This document shows positions 49,005-60,742 of a stretch of 64,000 nt of DNA, one piece after another (position 1 is the first letter of the stretch; every line of letters starts with the position of its first letter). The translations under genes and the position numbers were made by a program. Source of the DNA: Combretum micranthum (taxonomy: Eukaryota; Streptophyta; Magnoliopsida; Myrtales; Combretaceae); assembly GCA_024138025.1 (NCBI GenBank), contig JAMXBD010000065.1, forward strand, positions 1,426,001 to 1,490,000, read 5' to 3'. The notes beneath the pieces were generated by a model. That model worked only from the letters and a program-made list of their open reading frames with translations. It ran no database searches and was not told the DNA's origin.

Positions 49005-49531
49005 CCTTCATAAATCATAACATCCTCGGCCTCCCCTGTTCTTCTCTCTCTCTCTCTCTCTCTCTCGCTCTGTGTCGCTGTCTCTGCTCTTATTTTTTCT
49101 CCACATAAACCACAAACACCAACACTGCGTCCCACAAAAAAGGAAATTTACTCAGCATCAAAGCAATTGCTCTTGTTTTCTTCGCCGCTTGTTTCTTGTC
49201 CCTGGCTCCTTGGCTCGAGATGGATTGTTTTGTTATTGGGTATATTCGTACCTGATTCTGTTTTGCTGGTCATTGAGTTATCAGCTGTTGAAATCACCAT
49301 CAAGATTCCAGATTTCGATTTCTTTTATCCCTTTTTTTGGATGAATTCGTATCTGGGTATTGATTTTCGTCCCACTTTTTTAATTGGGTTCTGAAGATTA
49401 AGTGATTCGAATCTTCTCTTTTTTACATCTTTGCTCTGTTTCTTTGGTGATCCGTCTCGAGTTCTGTTCACTTTGTTCTTTTCTTTTTTTTTCCTATCAT
49501 ATTTGAACATAAGCGAGCCAGATTGCAACAA
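49005..49531 (+). promoter_or_regulatory. Long 5' leader of the ERF gene with two uORFs
   Basis: The leader includes a (CT)n run at about 49043-49066. It contains two complete upstream ORFs: 49220-49255, 11 residues starting MDCFVIG, and 49341-49394, 17 residues starting MNSYLGID. Both end before the main ATG at 49532. A leader intron could remove them, but no compelling donor and acceptor pair was chosen. If retained, they would be expected to lower translation of the main frame. Confidence 0.5.
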
Positions 49532-51043
49532 ATGGCTGCGGCAAGAAATACGAGTAGGTTGCGAAAAATGGGCGATGAAGAGCAGAATAGCTCAGAGTTG
49601 GAAACTAGTCGTGAAGAATGGAGAATTAGAGGGAAGGATGTCGATTGCGGGTTTGAAAACCAAGAGTGGAAGCCGGTAATTGGGGAAGCTTCTTCTCTAT
49701 CAGATAGGCCATTTAAAAAGAGTCGAAGCCCCGAAAGACAAGAACCGCTACATCAAGAACGCATTCATATTCAAAACCAAAGTCAAAATCAAAATCAAAA
49801 TCAGTACTTCGATTCGTTGGCATATCGAGGTCCTGCATTTCCTGCAACTTCCTCTGTTTCTCAATCTCCTGGTTCATCAGTTGCTCTATTTTCACAGCCT
49901 CCTCAGTCACCTTCTTTCTTCTTCTTCTTCTGTTCTTCTTCTTCTAGATTCATTTTTCCTTTTGCGACATTCGATCCGTCGCAACAACCTCAACGCCAAT
50001 CTGGCACATCTCCCTGGCACATGTTTCAACCACCTTCTCATATGCAATCCCCCCATAATCAGCAACAACAGATGATCTCTTTCGCCACACAGCACCAACA
50101 GCTACAGCCGAATCTCGGTTCTTATTTTCCGTACATACCTGGAGGCAGTATGACCTCAATGGAACAGCAGCACCAGTTTCTGCAATACTGGAGCGATGCA
50201 CTAAACTTAAGTCCTAGAGGTAGGATGATGATGATGAACAGATTGGGCCCTGATGGCAGACCGCTTATTAGGCCGACACAGCCTTTGAATACAACCAAGT
50301 TATATAGGGGAGTGAGGCAGAGGCATTGGGGAAAATGGGTGGCTGAAATCCGCCTCCCTCGGAATAGGACTCGCCTCTGGCTTGGCACGTTTGACACTGC
50401 TGAGGACGCCGCATTGGCATACGATCGCGAGGCGTATAAGCTCCGAGGCGAAAACGCCAGGTTGAATTTCCCTGAACTCTTCCGCAACAAAGATAATAAC
50501 AGCAATAAGGCAGAAACTTCCGTCCCGAGCTCTTCGCCTTCATCCTCCCCTGCTTTAGAGCAGAGCACATCAGAGCAAGTACCCCACCAGTTCCTAAAAG
50601 TGCCCCATCAGCACACCCCAGAAGGGCCTGGACATCATGCTTCACCGATAGAGCTAATGCCATCTCCAAAGGAATCCTCTTGGGGTGAAGGCAATCCCGA
50701 AGCATGTTCAGGGTCCGGGGTTGGACAGGAAAGGGAAATTAACGTAGTTGGTGATGCAGCAGGGTCATCACAGACACAGGAAATGGCGTGGGGAGAAATG
50801 GCAGAGGCATGGTTTAATGCGATCCCCGCGGGATGGGGACCGGGGAGCCCTGTTTGGGATGATTTGGATGCTAACAACAGTATTCTGTTTAATTCACAAC
50901 TTGCTTTTGGAGATGAAAATCAGCAACAGGATGAATCTAATGACAGTGATTTCCAAAAGCAACAGAACAACTCTGCTTCAGCATCTTCTTCATCATCATC
51001 TTCTTGTCCCATGAGACCCTTCTTCTGGAAGGACCAGGATTGA
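49532..51043 (+). CDS. ERF053: AP2/ERF transcription factor, DREB A-6 type (ERF053/ERF054-like)
   Basis: A nuclear DNA-binding regulator. DREB A-6 proteins act in drought, heat and ABA-related responses and in development. The single 503-residue frame has one AP2 domain at about residues 256-314, starting [14 protein letters not shown] and ending [18 protein letters not shown] carries the DREB-type Val14 and the Leu19 of subgroup A-6; [15 protein letters not shown] just before is typical of ERF053/ERF054. The N-terminal half is Gln/Ser/Pro-rich. The C-terminal third is acidic, with [15 protein letters not shown] and a closing [14 protein letters not shown] repeat encodes FFFFF at 129-133, an odd hydrophobic patch for this region. 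Start: ATG 49532 gives [10 protein letters not shown]; a second in-frame ATG lies 12 codons later. No intron is needed, as in most DREB genes. ERF053 rather than ERF054 is suggested by its placement near the EPF1-like gene. The family is certain, the exact orthologue likely but unproven. Confidence 0.93.
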   Translation: MAAARNTSRLRKMGDEEQNSSELETSREEWRIRGKDVDCGFENQEWKPVIGEASSLSDRPFKKSRSPERQEPLHQERIHIQNQSQNQNQNQYFDSLAYRGPAFPATSSVSQSPGSSVALFSQPPQSPSFFFFFCSSSSRFIFPFATFDPSQQPQRQSGTSPWHMFQPPSHMQSPHNQQQQMISFATQHQQLQPNLGSYFPYIPGGSMTSMEQQHQFLQYWSDALNLSPRGRMMMMNRLGPDGRPLIRPTQPLNTTKLYRGVRQRHWGKWVAEIRLPRNRTRLWLGTFDTAEDAALAYDREAYKLRGENARLNFPELFRNKDNNSNKAETSVPSSSPSSSPALEQSTSEQVPHQFLKVPHQHTPEGPGHHASPIELMPSPKESSWGEGNPEACSGSGVGQEREINVVGDAAGSSQTQEMAWGEMAEAWFNAIPAGWGPGSPVWDDLDANNSILFNSQLAFGDENQQQDESNDSDFQKQQNNSASASSSSSSSCPMRPFFWKDQD

Positions 51044-51990
51044 ATTTAAGGTTCATGTTTTTTATTCTCCCCACTACAATACACTTCCTCGTTAGGATTC
51101 CCTCTCACACCCTCTCTTTCTTCATGGTTTTTTTTTTTTTTCTTTTTTTATAATTTTTGGCTAGTTTTTTTTTTTAGTTTTTAAAGTTTCCCTTCAGAAG
51201 TCAACCTTTCGTTTCCAAAAACTCCAATTAGATTTTTTTTTTTTTCTTTTTGGAAGTTTTTTGCACCATTTCTTTAATTGGGACCCCGGGAGAAGATTTT
51301 AGCCTCCCCCTCCATGCCCTGCCAAAATGATTCCTCGATATTTCGCTGTGACGATGGTATCCATAGATCGAATTATTTCGAGAAATAAAGGCTTTTCCAT
51401 CTCTATGGTTGCTGCTTTTGCAAAGCGACACCTTAAAAAAGAATTTTGAAGCTTGGTGGAATATTTTCATTATCTTCAAGCTTCATGTCTAGTTTGTCTT
51501 TTTATTCCCTCTACGGATACCCTCTTCTTTTAAATTTCATCCACGTTTGCATAGATTCTCTACTCCACTTTCAGTCTTTTCAGACTCGTCCTTGAATTTT
51601 CACTCCATATCCATAGGCTGCATATTTCAAGCCTTGAGAAGTGGAATATCTAGCTTCTTTGCATCAAATGTCATGTTTCCTAGTCTAGGATTCTCGTTAG
51701 TTTTTTTTTTTTTTTTTTTTCCTGTTTTTATTGTCTTATCATTTAGGGTTCTTAGCCGTCTTGGGTAGAAACTTAGAGTACTAGATTTTAATCTTAACGT
51801 AGTTTGTATATGATATGGTACTAGACCAGATAGATGGAGACGAGTTTTTTGATCTCCTTCTCAATGGGTCTGTCCATTGGAGGCTTTGTTTTTAGGCTAC
51901 AGTGGAACTACATTGTACTATGTAACTTCATTGTTTATGAATTATGACCATATCTTGCTACGACTATTGAGTATGTTGTTTTTAATGCAT
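51044..51990 (+). other. Probable 3' UTR and downstream flank of the ERF gene
   Basis: Sequence after the stop stays less AT-rich than intergenic DNA until about 51970. It has T runs at 51128-51147, 51231-51245 and 51700-51720. A possible polyadenylation signal AATAAA lies at about 51384-51389; others further down may be used. No exon was recognised here. Confidence 0.4.
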
Positions 51991-53255
51991 TCCTGTAATT
52001 TTCAAAGTTTAGGTAGCAAATGCTAAGGCTTATTCATGTGACGCTTTAAGCATGGGTCACCATCCAATGATGAAAGTGATTAACGTGGGAGTGCTCGTCA
52101 TTTTGTTGGTATTGCATCAGTTGATGTTATTAGTTTTTTAAATTTTGAAGATTGAGCTATCCAATGGTTCATTAATCATGCAGAAAGTCGTCATGTTATG
52201 TCAAATTCTCCACTTGTATGGCTTGAGCAATTTGAGCAATTTCGTCTTTTGATATAGAATGAATGGCTAATATTGCAAATAAAAGAGGGTGCCAAAAATG
52301 GTATTGATGTTCATTTCTCAACAAAATGGATCATGATACCAAATTAAAATTGTTTCCCTATTTTTATATTATATATATATATATATATATATCAAATAAA
52401 AGAAAAGAGAGCACTAAGCAGCTCTTAAGCAGTGAAGGCTATTATAATTTAGTGATATGAATATTAGTTTTTCAACAAGATTAATTAAATTTAATTTCCC
52501 CTCGGCATGTTGTAATATGTAACTAGTTGGATATACAAGGGATGATGATAGGTCAAGCTTCTATTCTTTCGTTTTATTGACAATTGAATGTACATTATTA
52601 CTTGTACTTTCAAAGTATTTATAATTAATATCTTTATTAAATAATATTTAACAGATATTGAATAATGACAAATACTTGGCCATAAAATGAAAAAATTTAA
52701 AAATGCGATACCAAAATAAGTTTGTCAAAATTGAAAACAAACACTTTGTTTGCCATTATCCAATCATCAAAATTGTCAAAAATTATTTAACAAAAACACT
52801 ATATCTCACATACTTTAAAAGTATAAGTACTAATTTATCAAAATGTAACAATAAAACACTAAATTATAAAAAAAAAAATTAAAGTATAGGCACTTGATCC
52901 ATTATTCTCCTAATATAAAAGCAAAACAACAAAAAAAAAAAAAATGAATAAACAAAAGGGAAAAAAATTTGGCCTTCCATCTATAACATGTTGTAAGGGA
53001 GTTCTTGATTTTGTAATATTAACATCGTCAACAAGTTAGCTTTTCTTTCTTAGTAGCTTAATATCATCTATAGACGAAACAAATTTTAAAAAGGCTTCAA
53101 CTTCAGAAGCTTTGATCTGCCTGCTTAAAAAAATCTGATATCATATCGTCCTTCCTTTCCCCAAATATTAATCCTCTATCTTCAAGCTTTTATAGTTTCT
53201 CCCTACAAGCATTAGGCACATATAAAAGTTTGTTATTACAGCCGTATCCTATCCA
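51991..53255. other. Intergenic, no gene seen
   Basis: AT-rich sequence with (TA)n at about 52370-52392. No coding or RNA feature recognised. Confidence 0.5.
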
Positions 53256-53590
53256 GATAAATTACATCAAAAAATATCAACGTTTAGAGGTAAGTTCATT
53301 TAAAGTATTATTGTTTTAGATAGTTAAAAAGTGTACAAACGTTTAGCAAATTATGTCAAACAAGATATTAACATTTTACAAAGTTCATTTGAGGAATCAA
53401 CATTTGAATTAATTTTTAATAACTCTCTTTAAATTTTTATCAATGACCAATTTTTTATTTCTTATTTGACTCACTTTGCCAAACATTGATACTTATCCCT
53501 CAAATATAATACATCTTTTTAACCACTCAAAACATTAATACCTTAAATAAACTTACTATCAAATGTTGATACATTCTATTGTAATTTACC
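53256..53590. mobile_element. MITE, GGTAAATTAC/GAGGTAAGTTCATTT family, copy 2
   Basis: 335 bp. The left end GATAAATTACATC, then TAGAGGTAAGTTCATTTAAA, is matched inversely by TTAAATAAACTTACTATC and GTAATTTACC at the right end. No coding capacity. Confidence 0.7.
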
Positions 53591-56358
53591 ATATTTGTTT
53601 TAAGCATTGACATAGTTGCTTTGGAATCCATGTCAATTTGAGCGTGTTTGTGTATTTTCATGTTTTAATAATACCGTGTCAAAAACGGAACATTAATTGC
53701 TTGTTTAGTACTTTCAATGAATAAGGTTGTAATGATTACTATTATTTAAGAATGGAATAAAGTTATAATAGGATTTTAATTTGTTAATTTTTTTATTTAA
53801 ATAAGGATATTTTGAAAAAAAAATTCTAATAATGAATTGCTATTCATACGTATGATCACTAAATCGTTATTTAATATTTTTTTAATAGGGATTCAAAATT
53901 ATTATTACGATTAACTAAACCATATACTAAACCTGGATAAAGAATAAAACTATAATAAGAATACTATTAAAGTGAAGAAACATATTACAATTGCTTCATT
54001 TTTATACTGGACCATTAAAGTATCGGTATTAGGTTTAACCTATCATTCATTTGGTGTTGCTTATAATGAAATTTTCATCTGTCATAAAAATTGTTATTTT
54101 CCGTTTTTATCATAAGTTAGTAGTGCCGTACTCATCACTTGCAAGCCAATGGCTCGATGCAATGTAACTCACTGCTTTTTTCCTGATATGTGTAAAATAA
54201 ATAAATTTGCACAATTATATGTGCAAATAATACACAAAAGCTGTAAAAGATAAAAAAAGTTGAGGAACCAAATCGTAAGAATTGAAAAGATTTAAATATC
54301 TATATGATCGTTCTTTTCATAAAGATCAATAGATCATAAGTGTCTGAATTGCTCTACGTGCATTCCGAAATACTCAATATACTTCCTAGAGATAGATTTG
54401 ATTCAATTGGATCATTAAATATTTTTAATGGATTAACTAAATCCTTACTAATTCTTCAAAAGATACACGGACAAGTAGGTATAGAATGGATAAAATATGA
54501 AACGTTACTCGTACCCTATCCAAAAGGTACAAACTAAAATTTTTTATCTCAAGCCTATCATATAACACTTTGTATCCACCTTGTTCCCACCTTATACCTT
54601 AATTAATTGTATAATCTATAATTTTTTTACGAAATTTGTAATTTCTTTTCCTTAAATTTCAAATAATATTATTGTTCTTATTTTCATATTATTGCAATGA
54701 ATAACATGTGGAAAGAAATTTGAAATTTTAAAAATAATTTCTTAATATCAAAAATCGATATGCAGAATCTGTTTATGTGTGAAATTTGAAATATGTAAGA
54801 AACACCTATACAACCTACTTATATAATGAAACAAAATTGTACAATATATAGCAAATTCCAAAATTAAATACTTTGGAGACACTTTTCTATTAATTAATCT
54901 TAAAAAATAAACAATACCTCTATATAACTTAAAAATACAAGCGCATATCATCACAGTTCATTCAAATTAAAATAGTACAAGTTCTTTAAATGTAACAATT
55001 TTTAAAAGGCCATCTACAAATGATAATCTTGAACAAAAGTGATGGTAAAATAAAAAGAAATTGTTATCTTTTTATTTCTTATCCATTAATAATTTTATAA
55101 CTTTCAATAGGGTGGGTATGGAGTTCATTAAGCGCTTTTAATGCTAGATTGATCACTTAGCATGTATGTTACTTAATGCTTACATCTTAATAGTATTCCA
55201 TAAATCTCTCATTTAAGTATAAACCCATATGTTACATGCATACATACTGTTTCTCATTGTGACACTTGATTTTTTGTGTAAATAATTTGCTATGTAAGTC
55301 GCTCATACAACAATTTACTTAGACATATCTCATAATAACAATAAACTCAATTAAATGATTGTTTTACATAATATCATATTTCTAGATTATATATGCATAT
55401 TCACTTTACTCATTTTTCAAAGAGAAATAATAAAAGATTCATAACTCAAACGTCTGTTATTGAAATATATCTTTTTTCTTATGAGATTAGCAATTTTTTT
55501 TCCTTTTTATATAGAGATAGTGTAATAGTATCTTGTCGCCATCAAATGATAGTATCTTGCTCCATTAAGTGACTTTTAGTACAGAGATGTAATAATATAT
55601 ATTTTACACATTGTTGAGAATAAGTAATATTTCTTGAAACATGATAAATGTAAGCTTAATTTAGAGCATTAATTCATGTAATAAAATCATGCATTTAGTA
55701 CGTTATAAAGAGCATTTGGCAATAAAGTGAAGCATCATGTGGATTATAAAGAGGAAACCAGGAAATAAAAGATACCCAAATATGAGATTACAAAAATAGG
55801 CAACATATATTGAATATAATCTTAAGCATATATCATATAAAGTAAGAAATATTTATCCATTGTGTTTTTCATAACATATTAAGAATATCTTATGTGTCCT
55901 TAGATAATTAAACGTAAATCTTTATTTGAATCTTAAGTTTGGAGAAAGAAAGATTACTTCACTTTAGAAGCTAGATTATCAAGGACATTCTATTCTTGAT
56001 ATTGCGTACCAATATAGTTGCTAATCATAGCTAGGACTAGGATTATAGAATTTATCACTAAGTAAACATAAATTTTGTATAATTAAATTAATGAAATGCC
56101 AAAGATTGCTTGAGGTTAGCAATTTTCTCGGATTATTATACTACATAATAGTGTAAAAAAATGATAAATGTTGAGAATTTAATGAAACATGTAGCATTTG
56201 CCAAGATCATAGGAATGGTAGTTGTAATATTGCAAGACTTTCTTTGGCTTATCGGTTTTTATAAATGAATTGCTAACTGCTTAAAAGTAATCATATTTTA
56301 TAGGATATAATTAAGATAAGTATAGCATGTGAGCACCCTATAGCAACGCAGCATGATA
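53591..56358. other. Intergenic, with a MITE-like piece at 53690-53935
   Basis: 53690-53935 has GCTTGTTTAGTACTTTCAAT at its left and TAACTAAACCATATACTAAAC at its right, a MITE-like inverted pair. The 54340-54537 frame (65 residues, includes ILPRDRFDSIGSLNIFNG) has a somewhat protein-like look but no family or exon context, so it is not called a gene. The rest is AT-rich. Confidence 0.4.
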
Positions 56359-57167
56359 GTTGTAATATATCAAGGCAAATATAGGATTTGTAGTACTTGT
56401 TAAGGGATTGTTCCACTTGATAGTAAAAATAACTAAGAATACCAAGATATTGCTTCGGCATAAGGTGCAAAAAGCAAAAACACTATAATACTCACATTAT
56501 TGCAGTGAAAGAGCATTATGACCATGAATAATATGCACCATATAATCAATGAACTTACTAGTTGTAATATAACAAGGCAAATATAGGATTTGTAGTACTT
56601 GTCAAGGGGATTGTTCCACTACTTAATAGTAAAAACAACAAAGAATACAAAGGTATTGCTTCGGCATAAGGTGCGAAGAGCAAAAACACTACAATACTCA
56701 CATTATTGCGATGAAAGAGCATTATGACCGTAAATAATTAAGCACCATATAATCAATATGGTCAATGAACTTTCTAGTTGTAATATATCAAGGCAAATAT
56801 AGATATGTAGTACTTGTCTAGAAGATTGTTCCACTAGTTAATAGTAAAAACCACAAAGAATACCAAGATATTGCTTCAACATAATGTGCAAGGAGCAAAA
56901 ACACTATAATACTCACATTATTGCAGTGAAAGAGCATTATGACCATAAATAATTAAGCACCATATAATCAATGAACTCACAGTAATATATCAAGGAAAAT
57001 ATAGGATTTGTAGTACTTGTCATCAAGGGATTGTTCCACCACTTAATTGTGAAAAACAAAAAAAAATCGAGGTATTATTTGGGCTTAAGGTGCAAAGAGC
57101 AAAAACACTACAATACTCATATTATTATTATGGTAAAAGAGCATTATGACCTTAAATAATTAATCAC
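56359..57167. repeat. Four-copy tandem repeat, unit about 210 bp
   Basis: Copies start at about 56359, 56571, 56777 and 56990. Each has the order GTTGTAATATATCAAGGCAA, ATAGGATTTGTAGTACTTGT, GATTGTTCCAC, AATAGTAAAAAC, TATTGCTTCGGCATAAGGTG, AGCAAAAACACTA, ACTCACATTATTG, GAAAGAGCATTATGACC and CACCATATAATCAATGAAC. Copies 1-3 are close to one another; the fourth is the most diverged. Small indels change the period between 206 and 213 bp. No frame runs through all copies, so it looks like non-coding satellite-like DNA. Confidence 0.9.
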
Positions 57168-57277
57168 TTTTAACTCACTCAGTTTAAAATATTAATTTGA
57201 CCGATTATAAATTTTAAAAAGAAATAAAGAAATGATAGAATTGGAACGTCAATACTTGTATCATTTAAATTAAATGG

Positions 57278-57655
57278 ATGCCAACCTATCGTCATTCTCA
57301 TTTCTTAGCAAATGTTACTAAATTATTGCGTCCACAATGCGAAGAAATTGAAAATCCACTCGAGGGTAGCAACCTCGTTCTAGCTGCTTCGTATGATGTC
57401 AACGACAACTGCTCATTTTTTGTTCAAAATATTTATGTAGCCAAACCGAACAGTAGTTCAGCATCAATCTAGGGGACCTTTCATGATGAGGCATTTCATT
57501 TTCACCCTCTAAGCATATGCAATATTCAAGAGAATTACCTCGAGTTTCGAGAATGCTTATTATGGGACAATTATAATAAAAGAAAAATTAAATTAAAAAC
57601 CGTGATCAGGGCATCCTTGTCAATGAATTACTGCCTGTGGAGACCTTTGAATTAA
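57278..57655 (+). pseudogene. Disrupted ORF of unknown family
   Basis: A frame from ATG 57278 reads 64 residues (MPTYRHSHFLANVTKLLRPQ start) to a TAG at 57470-57472. The same frame then continues open for another 60 codons (GTFHDEAFHFHPLS start) to TAA at 57653. One stop in 125 codons is unusual in DNA this AT-rich, and the segment is less AT-rich than its flanks. The family was not recognised. It could be a decayed gene, a transposon-captured fragment, or chance. Confidence 0.3.
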
Positions 57656-59793
57656 GTAATTGAATCGATGATGGTGAAACGTGGGACCAACCACCGGCCT
57701 ATGAGATCATGCTCATTTCTTATTTGTGACGGCACGATAACAATGAGAACTTTGTGTATGAAATCATGTAGTTGTTGTACGATAATAATGTCATGAGGAC
57801 CCAATCATGAGACTAACATTAAAAAAATGTAAATATCTGGAGGAAGCATATCGGAATTCTTGTTGGAATTCAGGGCGTATTATATATTTGTTTTCCAAAA
57901 CACGTTTCAATCTTCTGTTTGATCGAGTCACAGACCTTCTTTTCATTTCACAATTGATAAATATCATTAATATTATCCAAACTAGGGTTTATTGCTCAAC
58001 TATGTAATCAGTCTATATTATGTCCACAAATTGTTATCTGTTAGGTAGCGTTTGACTCTCAGTTTTTTTAATACATGATTAAAGAAAACTTACTGTTTCC
58101 CACTTGATTTGTATGATAAATATGGTACTGAACAAAACTTTTTTCCATGGGAATTGACAAACCTAAAAATTTTATCCCTTTTACTTGCATTCTATTATAT
58201 AGGAACAAAAAGTCTTAGAATATGATAAAAATAATATTTTTTTAATTAAATCTCATATTAAGACTAACTCTACTATGTTATTATCATCAATAAGTCTTAC
58301 CAACCACCTTCGCCATCTCTATTATTGCTACCATCATCATGACCACTACAGCTATCACCATCTTATAAGTGCATTATTACCATCTTGTCACGACCATAGT
58401 CCACTACGATACCACTTAATATAACATTAGGACCAAGCCACAATTACCATCAACATGTATTGGTGGTGTCTTGCGGTGGCTATGTAATGGTGGTAGTGAT
58501 TGTTTTCGCAACGGTAGAAATTGTGGATAGTGATGAAATAAAAAGAGATAAAACATACTTGCATATTGAGACAAAGAAGATATATAAAAAAAAAAAAAGT
58601 TTATAGATGAAACATAAAAAGAGATTAAAAAATTAATATGTAAAATGAGATAAATGAAAATCAAAAGAAATAAAGTGAGAAACGTTTAAGGTTTGTTATA
58701 AGGGAAGGGTTTAATTTTATAACTAATATGTTTCATCTATATTCATTTACTTTGTTATTTAGAGATTAGAATGCAGAAATATAATACTAATATACATTCA
58801 CCATTATCATTTAATAATTTGAATTGAAGGGGGATGATATAGGGCACCTAAAATAGGAACCTTGTATACCTAAAAGTATAATTACCATGTAGAAGCGTGT
58901 TATAAAAAGTACAAGTTCTAAAATAATATCCACTCACCCCCAGATTTTAGTGTTTGCGGTGCATGTCATTGCATTCTGACATTTGGGTTTGAAAAAACAA
59001 AAAAAAAAAAAATGAAAGAAAGAAAGGAAGAAAAGAAAGCTGGTTTTTACAAATTTAAGGATTTCTAAAAAAATTATTTTAATAAAAATTAGGATTTTTC
59101 ACAATTGGGAATTTCATAAAATAAAACAAAAGAGTAAGGTTATCAAAATTCAAAATAGGGTTTCTTAGTGCTTTAAAAAGTATCGTGAATATTTAAAAAT
59201 TGAAAAGTCATTAAAATTGAGAAATTTTGAGAAAATGAAAAGAGCAACCCACTTAAAAGTATTTTTGAAAAAAGAAAAAGAGAAAATAATACTACAATGT
59301 CTGGTACAAAGACGCCCCATTGAGAAGCCTGAAAAAATTAAAAATATAAAAAATTATTTTTTCAAGAAAAGAAAAATGAAAAGTAACTTTTTTTTTCTTT
59401 TTTATTAAATTTCCATTTTGTGTTTTGATTGGAATTTTTTTTTCTGTTTTAATTGAGTTTTTTTCTTTTCTTTTTAACACCGGTTAGTCAATTTAATGAA
59501 AGGAAAGTGAATCTTCCCTTATTTGAAAAGTTATCACTTAGTAACTCTTTAAAAGTCTTAGAAGAGTTAGTCCCCAGACTCCTATATTCCTCCCCCTTAA
59601 TTATAACCTTTTTTAATTTTTCTTTTCATTTTCTTCCCTGTCTACGACCGCTCCATAGAAAATTTTCTTAAAAACAAACAACTTTCCTTTATTTTTGCTG
59701 GGCATTTTATGTTAAATGGATGGGAATTGATGTAAACTAAAAGGATGTCTCCACAGAAAATAAAAATCTAATTTATCATACTGTAAAATAATA
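57656..59793. other. Intergenic, no gene seen
   Basis: Less AT-rich to about 57790, then AT-rich. 58290-58510 has ACCATCATCATGACCAC-like and GGTGGTAGTGATTG low-complexity patches. Purine-rich and A-rich runs occupy 58980-59460. No coding or RNA feature recognised. Confidence 0.45.
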
Positions 59794-60742
59794 TAAGGGA
59801 AAGTATGTTTTTAGTGCTGAAGGTTTTTTTTTTTCTCTACTTGAGCCGTAATTTTTTTTTTCGTATTTGAGTCTTTAACCTTTGTAAAAGCTTACAAATA
59901 AGGACTTACAAAAGCTTGCAAATAAGGACTTTTTTAACATCATTAGTTTTTGCTGTTAAATTTTGACACTTCGCATATTTTTCATTCTCTGAAAATTACT
60001 AATTAAAATTTACAAAATAATTAAATTTAGATAAATTTAAAAAATAATTAAAATAGGAAAAATTCATAAGATTAATTTAAAATTGTAAGAAGAATTAAAC
60101 AAAAAATATGGAAAATTCATATCTTATTGAAAAATTTCCTTCACCAACTTATATACAATTTAGATGGTAACGAAGTAATTGTTGAAAAAAAAAATTATGG
60201 AGATATCAATTTTAGGGTTTTGTTATCGTTTGTTAGGAGAATGGGTCGATGTAATTCATTAAATTTGCTGCATGCTATTCATGATCCTCCCCCGAGATAC
60301 TCAGTTTAACATTATTTAATGGTCTACGTGCTTTGTTTCGTTGTTTAAAATCATTCTTATTGTTATGTCATTTGATTTCTCACAGATATTATAGCATTTC
60401 AAATTAAGATTATACTTGATAAATTGGTGGTGATCATTTTTATATGTATGAGCATTTTAAATTAAGAATCTTTTTTTTTTTTTGTTTTAGTTTTTATGGT
60501 TTCAAATTAATTCTTTGAATTTTTAGTTATCTTTAATTATTTTATTAAATTCATCTTAATTTAGTTATTTTATTAATTTTAATTAATAATTTCAAAGAAT
60601 GAAAATGTGTCAAATGTCAAAATTTAACGGTAAAAACTAACTGTGTTAAAAAATATAGTCCATGTTTGCAAATTTTTATTACTCAAATAGAAAATTAGTA
60701 AAACGTTGAGGGCCAAAATTGTAATTTTTCTTCCCCAATTTA
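59794..60742. mobile_element. About 0.95-kb element with very long inverted repeats
   Basis: The left arm (about 59794-60020) and right arm (about 60560-60742) are inverted complements over roughly 170-200 bp. Pairs include CGTATTTGAGT with ACTCAAATAG, AACATCATTAGTTTTTGCTG with CGGTAAAAACTAACTGTGTT, TTAAATTTTGACA with TGTCAAAATTTAA, and TTTTTCATTCTCTGAAAATT with ATTTCAAAGAATGAAAATG. A 22-bp direct duplication (AAAGCTTACAAATAAGGACT and its copy) sits in the left arm at 59885-59930. The centre has no transposase. Such long arms fit a MULE-like or foldback non-autonomous element. Confidence 0.7.

Noticed and set aside
49523..49531. Extension of the ERF frame to an upstream TTG
   Set aside because: The ATG at 49532 is the first in-frame ATG; a non-ATG start is not needed.
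49680..51014. Alternative-frame and minus-strand frames inside the ERF gene
   Set aside because: Shadows of the 503-residue AP2/ERF frame; none has a domain.
54340..54537. 65-residue frame
   Set aside because: No recognised family, no splice context, and ordinary AT-rich flanks.
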